The notes beneath the pieces are model-generated. The model searched no databases and was not told where the DNA came from. It worked only from the letters and a program-made list of their open reading frames with translations. Position numbers and translations under genes: made by a program. This document shows, piece after piece, positions 1 through 7,969 of a stretch of 43,065 bases of DNA. This DNA is from Ignavibacteria bacterium (GTDB taxonomy: Bacteria; Bacteroidota; Ignavibacteria; Tepidaquicellales; OLB5), in NCBI GenBank assembly GCA_025451455.1, contig JANWKI010000070.1:1-43065 (forward strand). Reading direction: 5' to 3'. Each line of letters begins with the position of its first letter. Position 1 is the stretch's first letter.

Positions 1-805
1 AGCTTTCCTTGAATGGTAAAATATCTGCAACTACCTGGTGGCTGTATTTCGATTCTGAAATTATCAGTCCCGCAATAAATGCGCCCAGCGCAAATGAAAG
101 CCCGACGTAATTTGTTAAAAATGCCATTCCCAGGCATGCAAGAAGTGAGGCGAGAATGAATATTTCCTTTAAACGCGTTTTTACAATGATATTCAGTATG
201 TACGGCATAAGAAAACGCGCTGAGAAAAATACCACATTAATTGTTATGAATGCCGTGCCTATCTTGAAAAGAGAGCCGGCTATATCTCCGCCGCCCTTAA
301 GCCCAAGTATAGGTGTAAGCACAACCATCGGCACTACGCTAAGATCCTGGAAGAGCAATATCCCAAGCTCAATTTTACCCTGCGGGCTATCGAGCTGGCG
401 TCTATCCTGAAGCAGCTTAAGAACAATTGCTGTACTGCTGAGTGATACGAGAAAACCGAAAAAGACTGCCGAGTTAATTTCGTATCCGTATAGGGAAGCA
501 GCGCCTACAACAATTGCCGTTGTTATAATTACCTGTCCGCCCCCGCCAACCAAAATGATTTTTTTTATACGGTGAAGTTTCTTGATAGAGAACTCAATGC
601 CTATTATGAACATCATCAGCACGACGCCGACTTCTGCAAAGACCTCAATATCCTGTGTATTTTTAATTAACCCAATTGCATAAGGTCCTATTATCATACC
701 GGTCAGCAAAAATCCCACCACCGAGGGAATATTCAGCTTGCTGCATATTATGATTATCACAATTGCAGACAGGAGAATTATTACTATGTCATATAGTGCG
801 TGCAT
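1..805 (-). CDS. Kef-type cation:proton antiporter (CPA2), 3' part outside window
   Basis: The N-terminal 268 residues of a polytopic inner-membrane protein are open to the window edge, so the C-terminus is missing. The translation from ATG at 805 begins MHALYDIVIILLSAIVIII and shows CPA2 hallmarks: GFLLTGMIIGP near residues 31-41, a Gly-rich VGGGGQ segment near 86-91, and LSSTAIVLK followed by LLFQDLSVVP. At least seven hydrophobic segments are visible. The family exchanges K+ or Na+ for H+ across the cytoplasmic membrane. Whether a C-terminal RCK/TrkA-N domain follows, as in KefB/KefC, cannot be seen. The gene lies 115 bp downstream of recN on the same strand, so co-transcription is possible. 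The family call is firm; the ion specificity is unknown. Confidence 0.85.
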   Translation of the reverse strand, partial: MHALYDIVIILLSAIVIIIICSKLNIPSVVGFLLTGMIIGPYAIGLIKNTQDIEVFAEVGVVLMMFIIGIEFSIKKLHRIKKIILVGGGGQVIITTAIVVGAASLYGYEINSAVFFGFLVSLSSTAIVLKLLQDRRQLDSPQGKIELGILLFQDLSVVPMVVLTPILGLKGGGDIAGSLFKIGTAFITINVVFFSARFLMPYILNIIVKTRLKEIFILASLLACLGMAFLTNYVGLSFALGAFIAGLIISESKYSHQVVADILPFKES

Positions 806-920
806 CTTTCGGCTTAATTGGTTGTGACCTGTTCAACTATAAGGTGTGCTTGTAATAGATGTTCTGTGAAAAAAATACCCGTGCTGAATCAATCTCCGGG
901 AAGCTGCCTGCGGATTCGGC

Positions 921-2633
921 TCAGCCGTCAATTAATTCCTTTGCGCTCTTAATGCTTGCATCGGTAACTTTTTCGCCGCTTAAGAGCTTTGCGACCTCTA
1001 TTACTTTCTCTTTCTTATCGAGCATGCGGATCTTTGTTATGGTTGATTCATCTTCGGTTTCTTTAGATACTTCAAAATGTTCTTCTGCCAAAGCGGCTAT
1101 TTGCGCAAGGTGTGTTATTGCAATTACCTGGTGATAATCTGAAAGTTTTTTAATTACCTTTCCGACTTTTTGCGCAATGCGTCCGCTGATACCGGTATCA
1201 ATTTCATCAAATACAAGTATATCAACCTTATCGGCATCTGCAAGCACTGTTTTAACGGCAAGCATTATGCGTGATACTTCCCCGCCTGAGGCCGTCTTTC
1301 GTAAAGATGTGAATTCGTCACCCTTGTTAATTTTTACTATAAACTCAATGTCATCAATCCCGTTTGTCCCCAGATCATGCTTCCCTCCACCTCGGGGAGG
1401 GGTTAAGGGCGGGGTTACCTCAACCTTAAAGCCTGCATTTTCAAACCCAACCTCATTTAATATTCTAATAACTTCCGTTTCCAGCATTTTCGATTTTTCT
1501 TTCCGTATCTTCGAAACTTCAACAGCTTTCTTATACGCGCTTTCTGTTGTTTCTTTTATTTTCTCTTCGAGCTCTTTTATTTTTTCATCAAAATTATCAA
1601 CCAGGGAAAGGTCACCTTCAAGAGTTTCTTTTAATTTGATTACTTCACCAAGGGAGCCGCCGTATTTTTTCTTAAGAAACTGAAGTTTGTATAACCGCTC
1701 ACGTATTTCCTCTACCCGTGCCGGATCAAATGACAAATTATCCATTAATGATTGCAGCAGCCTTGAGGCTTCGTTTAACGCGGTTGATGATTCGCTTACA
1801 TCTTTTAATATTTTCTGAATTTCTGAATTGTATTCCCCTATCTTGCCAAGTTCGCGCTCAACGATCTTAATTCTTTCGATCACAGAGCCTGAATCATCAT
1901 ACAAATTAGCATAAGCGGCAGCCATCCCCAGCTGAATACCTTCAATATTTTCGCCTGTTTTTAACTCATTTTCAAGGTTTTCGTCTTCTTTCGGCATGGG
2001 GTTAACATCGCTTATTTCCTTTAGCTGGAATTCCAGGAAATTCCGTTTATTATCCAGTTCTGATTTCTTTTCCTTAATATTATTATGTTCGGCTGTAATT
2101 TTCAACAACTCGTCATAATCCTGTTTGTAGCTTTCAAGTTTATCCCTGAACTTCTTTCCTTCTTTCTTTATTAGATATGAATCAAGCAGCTCAACATGAA
2201 CTTCTTTCTTAAGCAATGACTGGTGTTCATTCTGCGAATGTATATCAATTATTATGTCTCCAATTTCACGTAATTCATTGGTCCCTACCGGAGTATCATT
2301 AACAAAACACCTGCTGTAAGCCTTGGTATAAAGTTCTCTCCGTATTATGATGCTGTCTTCTTCAATTGCCTCAATTTCATTTGATTTAAATATTTTGTTA
2401 ATTGCGCCCTTGTTTGCACGGGATATTCTGATAAATCCCTCAATTATCATTTTCTCTTTGTTTTTACTAATAATTGAATAATCTGCCCTCCCGCCCATCA
2501 GCAGTAATAATGCGTTTATAAGTATGGATTTCCCTGCCCCTGTCTCTCCGGTAATAATATTAAACCCGCCTGAGAGATCAATCTCAATATTCTTTAAAAG
2601 CAGGTAATTTTTTATTATGAGTTTTTCGAGCAT
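921..2633 (-). CDS. recN: DNA repair protein RecN (SMC-like ATPase)
   Basis: RecN is a cytoplasmic SMC-like ATPase acting in recombinational repair of double-strand breaks. The 570 residues match the usual family length. Walker A is GETGAGKS at residues 29-36 near the N-terminus. A central coiled coil rich in Lys/Glu spans roughly 150-390. The ABC signature ASGGEVSR lies near residue 450, followed by Walker B DILVFDEIDTG and the D-loop ISGR. Start ATG at 2633. Between the coiled coil and the signature, residues about 406-417 (PPLTPPRGGGK) are Pro/Gly-rich, do not resemble other RecN proteins, and are encoded by a short palindromic repeat. A perfect inverted repeat sits 8 bp upstream of the start and could be an operator, fitting the SOS control typical of recN. 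Family assignment is certain. Confidence 0.97.
   Translation of the reverse strand: MLEKLIIKNYLLLKNIEIDLSGGFNIITGETGAGKSILINALLLLMGGRADYSIISKNKEKMIIEGFIRISRANKGAINKIFKSNEIEAIEEDSIIIRRELYTKAYSRCFVNDTPVGTNELREIGDIIIDIHSQNEHQSLLKKEVHVELLDSYLIKKEGKKFRDKLESYKQDYDELLKITAEHNNIKEKKSELDNKRNFLEFQLKEISDVNPMPKEDENLENELKTGENIEGIQLGMAAAYANLYDDSGSVIERIKIVERELGKIGEYNSEIQKILKDVSESSTALNEASRLLQSLMDNLSFDPARVEEIRERLYKLQFLKKKYGGSLGEVIKLKETLEGDLSLVDNFDEKIKELEEKIKETTESAYKKAVEVSKIRKEKSKMLETEVIRILNEVGFENAGFKVEVTPPLTPPRGGGKHDLGTNGIDDIEFIVKINKGDEFTSLRKTASGGEVSRIMLAVKTVLADADKVDILVFDEIDTGISGRIAQKVGKVIKKLSDYHQVIAITHLAQIAALAEEHFEVSKETEDESTITKIRMLDKKEKVIEVAKLLSGEKVTDASIKSAKELIDG
1383..1416. repeat. Short GC-rich palindromic repeat inside recN
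   Basis: The plus strand reads CCCTCCACCTCGGGGAGGGG followed by TTAAGGGCGGGGTT: a Gly/Pro-coding palindrome CTCC..GGAG plus a G-rich tail. A sister copy lies at 30614-30647. It keeps the recN frame open and adds about a dozen residues. Confidence 0.7.
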
Positions 2634-2641
2634 TCTTTTTA

Positions 2642-2671
2642 AATATTTACATATTATAAGATGTAAATATT
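2642..2671. promoter_or_regulatory. Perfect 11-bp inverted repeat at recN start (candidate operator)
   Basis: AATATTTACAT (2642-2652) and ATGTAAATATT (2661-2671) are exact inverted copies separated by 8 bp. Read on the recN strand, the spacer contains TATAAT (2653-2658), resembling a -10 box. The right arm ends 8 bp before the recN ATG. Position and symmetry fit a repressor operator; in RNA it would also form a hairpin just before the ribosome site. It does not match the E. coli or Bacillus LexA box, so the regulator is not identified. Confidence 0.5.
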
Positions 2672-2851
2672 ACAATCCACTATACTTATTCTTTATTATA
2701 TAAATAGAATAGTAATTGTTGTAGTGTTGTTGACAAGTATAAATTTAACGGTTTATCTTTAAAATTGGAATGAAAATAGTATAATAGACTATAAAAAGAG
2801 TTAATAACTATGTTGGTAACGGGCAGAATTGTTAACAATAATCAAAGCTTC

Positions 2852-2895
2852 CGGCAGAAAAAACAAAAGCCATCCGCTCAAATGTGGATAGCTTT
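2852..2895 (-). terminator. Rho-independent terminator behind dnaA
   Basis: On the minus strand AAAGCTATCC (2895-2886) pairs with GGATGGCTTT (2875-2866), a 10-bp stem with one U-G pair and a 10-nt loop, immediately followed by TTGTTTTTT. It starts 27 bp after the dnaA stop codon. The U-tract is on the minus strand only, so it terminates dnaA transcription before recN. Confidence 0.8.
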
Positions 2896-2922
2896 AATAG
2901 TTGCGCCCCGAATTTAACAATA

Positions 2923-4446
2923 TTATGTTAACAGCATCTCTTTGATATGCTCCAGTTTATCCCTGAAGGAAGAATCGTTGTTAATAACTTCTTCTATGCA
3001 CTTGCAGGCGTGAATAACGGTTGCATGGTTCCTTCCGCCAAAATGCGCGCCGATCGTCTGCAGGGAGGACGATGTAAGTTCTTTTGATAAATACATTGCC
3101 GTATGCCTTGCGTGAACGATTTCCTGCTGCTTTGATTTAAGCCGGAGCAGTGATTCATCTATGCTGAAATATTTTGAAACTACTGCAATAATATTGCTGA
3201 TATCAATGTTCTGTTTCCGGTTCTTTATTCCCCCGAACTTAAGCACGCTGCGCTTTGCCATATCCATGTTAACGGGCGCTTTGGTTATTTCCGCATCGAA
3301 TATCAGGCTTTTTAAACAGCCTTCAAGCGAGCGGATATTGTCTTTAATATTAAGCGCTATAAACTCAAGTACCTCATAAGGAACGGCAAAGCCGTCCTTC
3401 TCGCTTTTCTTGTTCAAAATGGCAATACGCGTCTCAAGGTCAGGCGCCTGGATATCAACCGTTAATCCCCACTGGAATCTTGTGATAAGCCTCTCCTCGA
3501 GCCCCTCAAGCTGGTGAGGCGGTTTATCACACGAAAGGACGATCTGTTTTTTGAGCTGGTATAAAGAATTAAAAATCTGGAAGAAAGAATCCTGTGTGCT
3601 TTCCTTGCCCTCTAAGAACTGAACATCATCAACGATGAGCATATCCAGCGATTTATAATATCTTTCAAATTCATGAGCCTTGTTCATCCGGATGCTCTGC
3701 ACAAAATTCGTTGTGAATTCCGGACCGGAAACGTACATAACTTTCATGTGAGGATTATCGGCCTTTATCTGGTTGCCGATCGCCTGCATTAAGTGTGTTT
3801 TGCCGAGCCCTACCCCTCCGTAAAGCATCATCGGGTTATACTGAGCGCCCGGGCGGTTTGAAATTGATATGGAGGCGGCAGTTGCAAACTCGTTATTTTT
3901 TCCTTTAACAAAATTTTCAAACGTATATTCCGGATTCAAAAAGCATTTCTGTGCATGTTCATTCAGGTCCTCAGGTGCTGATACTGCCGTTTGCATACGC
4001 TGGGGACGGTAATAATCATTATGAAGGGTGTTCCTTCCTGCCTGCTGCTGAATTTCAGGAGGTGTATCAAGAAGCGATGGCTCCTGCGAAAAGGAAATCC
4101 TCGGATCTATCTCATAGATAATTTTTCCGTCATCACCAAGAATAGACCTGATTGCCTTGGTTACGATATCTCCGAAACGCGAAATTATCATTTCATAATA
4201 ATCCTGGCTTGGAACAAGAATTGATAGGGTGCTGCCATCAATTTGTTTTGGCTTAATGGGCTTAAACCACGTATTAAGCTTCAGCTCCGAAACATTCAGT
4301 TTCACGATGTCAAGAAACTTAACCCACGCGTTAAATGCTTCCTGCGAACCCTCAGAGCCGGGCTGCAAAGATATTTCACTGCTTTGGCTTTCCTTAGTTG
4401 TGTCATCGGCAACTGTGCGCGGTATGTTTAATTCGTTAGCGTTCAA
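2923..4446 (-). CDS. dnaA: Chromosomal replication initiator DnaA
   Basis: DnaA is the AAA+ initiator that binds DnaA boxes at oriC and melts the origin. Domain I is visible at about residues 36-105 (AWVKFLDIVK...TWFKPI), a variable domain II follows, then the AAA+ domain with Walker A GGVGLGKTH (210-218), Walker B DMLIVDDVQF with Asp273-Asp274, and the ERLITRFQWGL box with the arginine finger region. Domain IV ends with GGRNHATVIHACK (470-482). The start is TTG at 4446: an in-frame TAA lies two codons upstream and no ATG precedes domain I. Two changes are unusual: Asn473 and Ala475 replace the Asp and Thr of the canonical GGRDHTTV, residues that contact bases in E. coli DnaA. The total of 507 residues is slightly long because of the N-terminal extension and domain II. 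Confidence 0.98.
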   Translation of the reverse strand: MNANELNIPRTVADDTTKESQSSEISLQPGSEGSQEAFNAWVKFLDIVKLNVSELKLNTWFKPIKPKQIDGSTLSILVPSQDYYEMIISRFGDIVTKAIRSILGDDGKIIYEIDPRISFSQEPSLLDTPPEIQQQAGRNTLHNDYYRPQRMQTAVSAPEDLNEHAQKCFLNPEYTFENFVKGKNNEFATAASISISNRPGAQYNPMMLYGGVGLGKTHLMQAIGNQIKADNPHMKVMYVSGPEFTTNFVQSIRMNKAHEFERYYKSLDMLIVDDVQFLEGKESTQDSFFQIFNSLYQLKKQIVLSCDKPPHQLEGLEERLITRFQWGLTVDIQAPDLETRIAILNKKSEKDGFAVPYEVLEFIALNIKDNIRSLEGCLKSLIFDAEITKAPVNMDMAKRSVLKFGGIKNRKQNIDISNIIAVVSKYFSIDESLLRLKSKQQEIVHARHTAMYLSKELTSSSLQTIGAHFGGRNHATVIHACKCIEEVINNDSSFRDKLEHIKEMLLT

Positions 4447-4919
4447 TTTAAGTTAAGTTTTCGTTTCGTTAAGTTTTTATTTTAAAAGAATAAACTCTGT
4501 TTGCTTAATATTAAGATTAAAACAATGCTTTTAATTACACAAATAATTCAATATTCCGAAAGTAATTAACAATAGATTTAAAAAGCTAAACTTTTGTTTT
4601 TTATATATCTAGTACAGCATTTAAGGGGTTGTTAACATATTTATGTTAATAACTTTGTTTCAGGTAAATCAGGTGGTTTGAAGGTTTTGAACATTAGCGG
4701 AGGTGATATTAACACATATTCACAACTTGTTAACATAGAAATCCTTCGACTCGCTTTGCATAATAACGAAAAAATCAAATTATGTCAATGTTGATTAATT
4801 AAATACCATAGCTACGTTAATAGTAAATTAATAAAAATATAACATCAGGCTAGTTTCCCGTTAGCGGTTCAAGCTAGGCTATTAGAAATAGCGGCTCTAT
4901 AGCGTTTAAACGAAGACAA
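4447..4919. other. Candidate replication origin (oriC), dnaA upstream region
   Basis: This is a 473-bp non-coding, strongly AT-rich stretch upstream of dnaA. It holds TTGTTAACAT twice (4629-4638, 4727-4736), TGTTAATAA (4644-4652, which is TTATTAACA on the other strand) and ATATTAACA (4706-4714) within 110 bp. All resemble TTATCCACA in its outer positions. AT-rich runs at about 4447-4620 and 4780-4850 could be the unwinding element. No perfect TTATCCACA box is present. It must also contain the dnaA promoter, which I could not place. The origin call rests on gene context plus motif clustering, not on a match to a known origin. Confidence 0.5.
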
Positions 4920-5594
4920 TTATTTTACTTTCTCTTTTTCTTCGGATTCCTGCATCAGGCGGCTTACGGTACCCTTGTCATATTTTCCCCACAATTTGTA
5001 TTCAGCGGGATCCTTTAATATCGATTCACGATTCTGGCCGTTTTTGATAAATCTCTCAGTCATGCCTACAAGTTCATCGTCACCACCGGAGATCTTCTGA
5101 ACATTATTTCTCTTTATAGCGTATTTGTTTTCATGCTTCACAAAATATATCAGGACCTTATCCCCCTGTTTGAATCCTTTCAGCGCATCGGTACGGATGT
5201 ATTTTTCCTTATCCATGCTTTTATTACCTGCCGGCACCGAGAGCAGCACCTTATCAATTTTCACCATTCCGAAAACCTCAGTCTTTGTAGAGTCCGTAAT
5301 TTTACTTTTTTTCTTTTCAACACTCATAACCTCTCCGGTAATTACAGCTGCCCAGTTAGTATCCAAAATCGCCGGGGGTGTCCAGTACATATAGCCCACA
5401 GTTAAAAAAGAATCGAGATTTATCGTTTCATAGCCAGATTCATTCTTCTTAATATCCGCCTGGTTCTTCTGCCTGATGGAATCCTGTTTCTGGGTTGTAT
5501 CCGGTTTCTTTCCGCACCCGCCAAGGGCAAGGATTGTAACAGCGGTTGAAACTATTAGTGCTCCGGATAGGAGCATTACATTAAATTTTTTCAT
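4920..5594 (-). CDS. Hypothetical lipoprotein
   Basis: The 224-residue protein has a classic lipoprotein signal: a basic start MKKF, a hydrophobic stretch to residue 26, and lipobox LGGC with Cys27. A charged linker (about 28-55) leads to a soluble domain with NLDSFLTVGYMYWTPP and VITGEVMSVEKKKS. The segments KVLLSV and GDKVLIYFVKHENKYAI suggest a small beta-rich fold, and the tail is Lys/Glu-rich. I do not recognise the family. It should be exported and anchored in a membrane. It is 20 bp downstream of the NAD(P)-binding protein gene on the same strand, so the two are probably co-transcribed. No Shine-Dalgarno sequence is evident. Confidence 0.75.
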   Translation of the reverse strand: MKKFNVMLLSGALIVSTAVTILALGGCGKKPDTTQKQDSIRQKNQADIKKNESGYETINLDSFLTVGYMYWTPPAILDTNWAAVITGEVMSVEKKKSKITDSTKTEVFGMVKIDKVLLSVPAGNKSMDKEKYIRTDALKGFKQGDKVLIYFVKHENKYAIKRNNVQKISGGDDELVGMTERFIKNGQNRESILKDPAEYKLWGKYDKGTVSRLMQESEEKEKVK

Positions 5595-5614
5595 TATGAT
5601 TTATTTTATTTAAT

Positions 5615-6277
5615 TTATTTTTTTGCGAGTTCAACAACATCCCTTACTTCAATGATCTTTTTTCCATAGCCGTATATTGCTGCGTTTATCATTGCAATGC
5701 CAACTTCTCTTAGCGTGCACGCAGCAGCCGGAAAGAGAAACCTGAGCAAAGGATAGATAAGAAATGAGCCGCGGTAAAACCAAAGCGTGTTTTTGAGTCC
5801 CTTCGTTGGCTTCATAAAGCCAGGGCGGAACATATAAGCTGCCTTAAATGGCAACTTCAAAATATCATTTTCGGTTTTCCCTTTCACTCTTGCCCACATT
5901 GCCCTGCCCTTCTCTGTGGAGTCCGTGCCGGCACCCGAAACATAGCAAAAAGTCATGTCCGTATTAAGCCCAGAAACTGTCTTAGCGAAGTTCATGGTCA
6001 GCCCGTATGTTAGCCGGTAGAATTCATCTTCTTTCATACGGATTGAAGAAACACCAAGGCAGAAATAACAGGAATTGAATCCCCTGAGTTTTTCCTGGAC
6101 CGGTACAAGGTCAAAAAAATCCGCGTGGATAATTTCCGTGAGCTTCGGATGACTTACTCCGCAGGGCCTGCGGTTAATTACCAATACCTTTTCAACATCT
6201 GGGTGGAGCAGGCACTCATGCAGCACACCTTCACCCACCATGCCCGTTGCCCCTGTAATGATCGCGCTGATTTTCAT
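5615..6277 (-). CDS. NAD(P)-binding protein, atypical SDR / HTATIP2-like
   Basis: The 220-residue Rossmann-fold protein has the dinucleotide-binding motif GATGMVG at residues 9-15 followed by EGVLHECLLHPDVEKVLVINRRP, where the Arg pair suggests preference for NADP. The segments YFCLGVSS and CYVSGAGTDS match the extended/atypical SDR group that includes HTATIP2-like proteins. No clear YxxxK catalytic pair is visible, so it may bind nucleotide without classical dehydrogenase chemistry. It is likely cytoplasmic. ATG at 6277 is directly followed by the nucleotide-binding strand, supporting this start. It is divergent from mnmE (119 bp gap) and upstream of the lipoprotein gene. The substrate is unknown. 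Confidence 0.8.
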   Translation of the reverse strand: MKISAIITGATGMVGEGVLHECLLHPDVEKVLVINRRPCGVSHPKLTEIIHADFFDLVPVQEKLRGFNSCYFCLGVSSIRMKEDEFYRLTYGLTMNFAKTVSGLNTDMTFCYVSGAGTDSTEKGRAMWARVKGKTENDILKLPFKAAYMFRPGFMKPTKGLKNTLWFYRGSFLIYPLLRFLFPAAACTLREVGIAMINAAIYGYGKKIIEVRDVVELAKK

Positions 6278-6355
6278 TGGAATGGTAAAATAAACTTTTT
6301 TACTGTTGAATACAGTTCAATTCTGGTTGGGATAATTCCTCTATTTTCATTTTCA

Positions 6356-6386
6356 TTGTTACCGAAAGCATAATTGGGTATCTTTG
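6356..6386 (+). promoter_or_regulatory. Bacteroidota-type promoter of mnmE
   Basis: TTG at 6356-6358 and TATCTTTG at 6379-6386 match the Bacteroidota -33/-7 pattern (TTTG, about 20 bp, TAnnTTTG). Transcription would begin a few bases before the mnmE ATG at 6397, giving a very short leader. Confidence 0.45.
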
Positions 6387-6396
6387 TGGTTCAGTT

Positions 6397-7755
6397 ATGG
6401 AAACGACGACAATATTTGCGCCTGCCACAACGGTGGGGGATAGCGGCCTGACGGTCATTCGGCTGAGCGGAAGCGACGCCTTTGCCATGCTTGGAATCGC
6501 CTTTTCCAGAAAAGCGGAAAGCTTTGAACCTGTAAATATTGGGGACTTTAAATCTCACTCAGCTCATCATGGTTATTTGTTTCAGGGAAATGAGCTTATT
6601 GATGAGGTTGTCATAACCTTCTTCAGGGCTCCGAACTCATATACGGGAGAAGATCTGGCAGAGATCTCGAGTCACGGGGGAAGCTATATATACCGTAAAA
6701 TCAATAATTTACTAAGTAGTTTAGGGGCTATTCATGCTGAACCGGGAGAGTTTTCAAAGCGTGCTTACCTTAACGGAAAAATGGATCTCGCCCAGGCAGA
6801 AGCAGTTTCTGATTTGATAAAAGCAAAGACCGAACACGCAAACCGCCTGGCATTAAAGCAGCTCTCGGGAGAATTTTCATCTAAGATAAAATCACTGCGT
6901 GATGATCTGATCAATTACTGTTCGCTTCTTGAGCTTGAGCTTGATTTCTCGGAAGAGGGACTTGACCTTGTCTCGAAAAAAGAACTTGAAGTAAAAATTG
7001 ACAATTTAATTGCAAAATTTCTGGATTTAACAAGGACGTACGAAAGCGGCAAAATTATCAAAGATGGCGTCAATTTGGCAGTTGTAGGCAAGCCAAATGT
7101 AGGTAAATCAAGCATTTTCAATTACTTTCTTAATGAAAGCAGAGCTATTGTAAGCGAGATTCCGGGCACTACTAGGGATTACCTGCAGGAACCACTCATA
7201 ATGGGCGGAATTCAATTTAATATAATTGATACTGCCGGAATCCGTAACGCAATAGATATTGTTGAGCAGGAGGGAGTCCGCCGCTCAAAGCTGAAGATAG
7301 GGGAATCAGATATAGTAGTTGAAGTGGAGGATCTCTCCGATGCCGGTTCAATTGCTGATGAATATGTTAGGGGAGTACCTGCAGAGAAGATCATTAAAGT
7401 GTTCAACAAGCTTGATATTGCAACAAACGGGAAGTATGACAGCCTTTGTGTATCAGCAAAGACCGGTGAAAGAATGCAGGAGTTACAAGATTCTATTGTT
7501 GAAAAGGCCAGAAGCCTTATCCGCTCAAATGAATCCTCAGATATCATAATTACCAATGAAAGGCACAGGGACTTATTGTTGAAATCTTGTGGATATCTTG
7601 TTAATGCAAAAGAACAGATAATTAGTGGAGGTGGTAACGAACTGATTTCGTTTGAGATTAGGGCAGCGATGGATGCCATTTCCGAAATCATTGGAAAAAC
7701 TGCAAATGTTGATATCTTAAATAATATTTTCATGAGGTTCTGTATAGGCAAGTAG
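6397..7755 (+). CDS. mnmE: tRNA modification GTPase MnmE
   Basis: MnmE works with MnmG to install the aminomethyl-type group at U34 of several tRNAs, using folate, GTP and K+. The 452 residues match the family. The N-terminal folate-binding domain (1-120) has APATTVGDSGLTVIRLSG and GEFSKRAYLNGKMDLAQAEAV. The G domain shows G1 GKPNVGKS (231-238), G2 TTRD (258-261), G3 DTAG (278-281) and G4 NKLD (337-340). The helical domain ends in the conserved FCIGK with catalytic Cys449. The G domain carries an unusual acidic VEVEDLSDA stretch between G3 and G4. ATG at 6397 fits the family N-terminus. mnmG follows 214 bp downstream, beyond the parS-like sites. Confidence 0.98.
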   Translation: METTTIFAPATTVGDSGLTVIRLSGSDAFAMLGIAFSRKAESFEPVNIGDFKSHSAHHGYLFQGNELIDEVVITFFRAPNSYTGEDLAEISSHGGSYIYRKINNLLSSLGAIHAEPGEFSKRAYLNGKMDLAQAEAVSDLIKAKTEHANRLALKQLSGEFSSKIKSLRDDLINYCSLLELELDFSEEGLDLVSKKELEVKIDNLIAKFLDLTRTYESGKIIKDGVNLAVVGKPNVGKSSIFNYFLNESRAIVSEIPGTTRDYLQEPLIMGGIQFNIIDTAGIRNAIDIVEQEGVRRSKLKIGESDIVVEVEDLSDAGSIADEYVRGVPAEKIIKVFNKLDIATNGKYDSLCVSAKTGERMQELQDSIVEKARSLIRSNESSDIIITNERHRDLLLKSCGYLVNAKEQIISGGGNELISFEIRAAMDAISEIIGKTANVDILNNIFMRFCIGK

Positions 7756-7825
7756 CTCACAATTGCTTGGAGCATAGGTTCACAGCAAACTCGAAAAAAG
7801 GCATTTTTTAGCATTTTCGCTATAA

Positions 7826-7841
7826 TGATTCACGTGAAACA
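7826..7841. other. parS-like centromere site 1
   Basis: TGATTCACGTGAAACA matches the widely conserved ParB-binding consensus TGTTTCACGTGAAACA at 15 of 16 positions. It lies in the mnmE-mnmG spacer, a usual origin-proximal place for parS. Confidence 0.8.
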
Positions 7842-7930
7842 TTGTAAATATTTGTTTTTTCTGCTGTAGGTGTCTGACTTGCCTGACACAAAGAAGAAAA
7901 GGTGCTAGGGCGTGCCAAGCATCTACCTAA

Positions 7931-7946
7931 GGTTGCACGTGAAACA
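7931..7946. other. parS-like centromere site 2
   Basis: GGTTGCACGTGAAACA matches the parS consensus at 14 of 16 positions, 105 bp from site 1 and in the same orientation of the better half. It ends 23 bp before the mnmG start. Confidence 0.7.
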
Positions 7947-7969
7947 TTGGTCAATAAATTGGGAATTAA

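Larger units (their letters stand above)
2634..2922. other. recN-dnaA intergenic region, AT-rich
   Basis: This 289-bp gap holds the recN palindrome (2642-2671), a long A/T-rich stretch (about 2672-2820), one copy of TGTTAACA (2830-2837, inside the palindrome ATTGTTAACAAT), and the dnaA terminator (2852-2895). No further gene is supported. It may be part of the origin region because it shares the TGTTAACA motif with the other flank of dnaA. Confidence 0.5.
7756..7969. other. mnmE-mnmG spacer with parS-like sites and imperfect hairpins
   Basis: The spacer holds two parS-like sites (7826-7841, 7931-7946). Between them lie a small inverted repeat GTGTC...GACAC (about 7870-7889) and an imperfect one AGGTGCT...AGCATCT, which together resemble a degraded dispersed repeat. 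No coding sequence is supported. Confidence 0.5.

Noticed and set aside
2881-2890. TGTGGATAG behind dnaA as a DnaA box
   Set aside because: It forms one arm of the dnaA terminator hairpin, which explains it better.
4852-4905. Terminator behind the lipoprotein gene
   Set aside because: GCTATT...AATAGC is a short stem without a U-tract on either strand.
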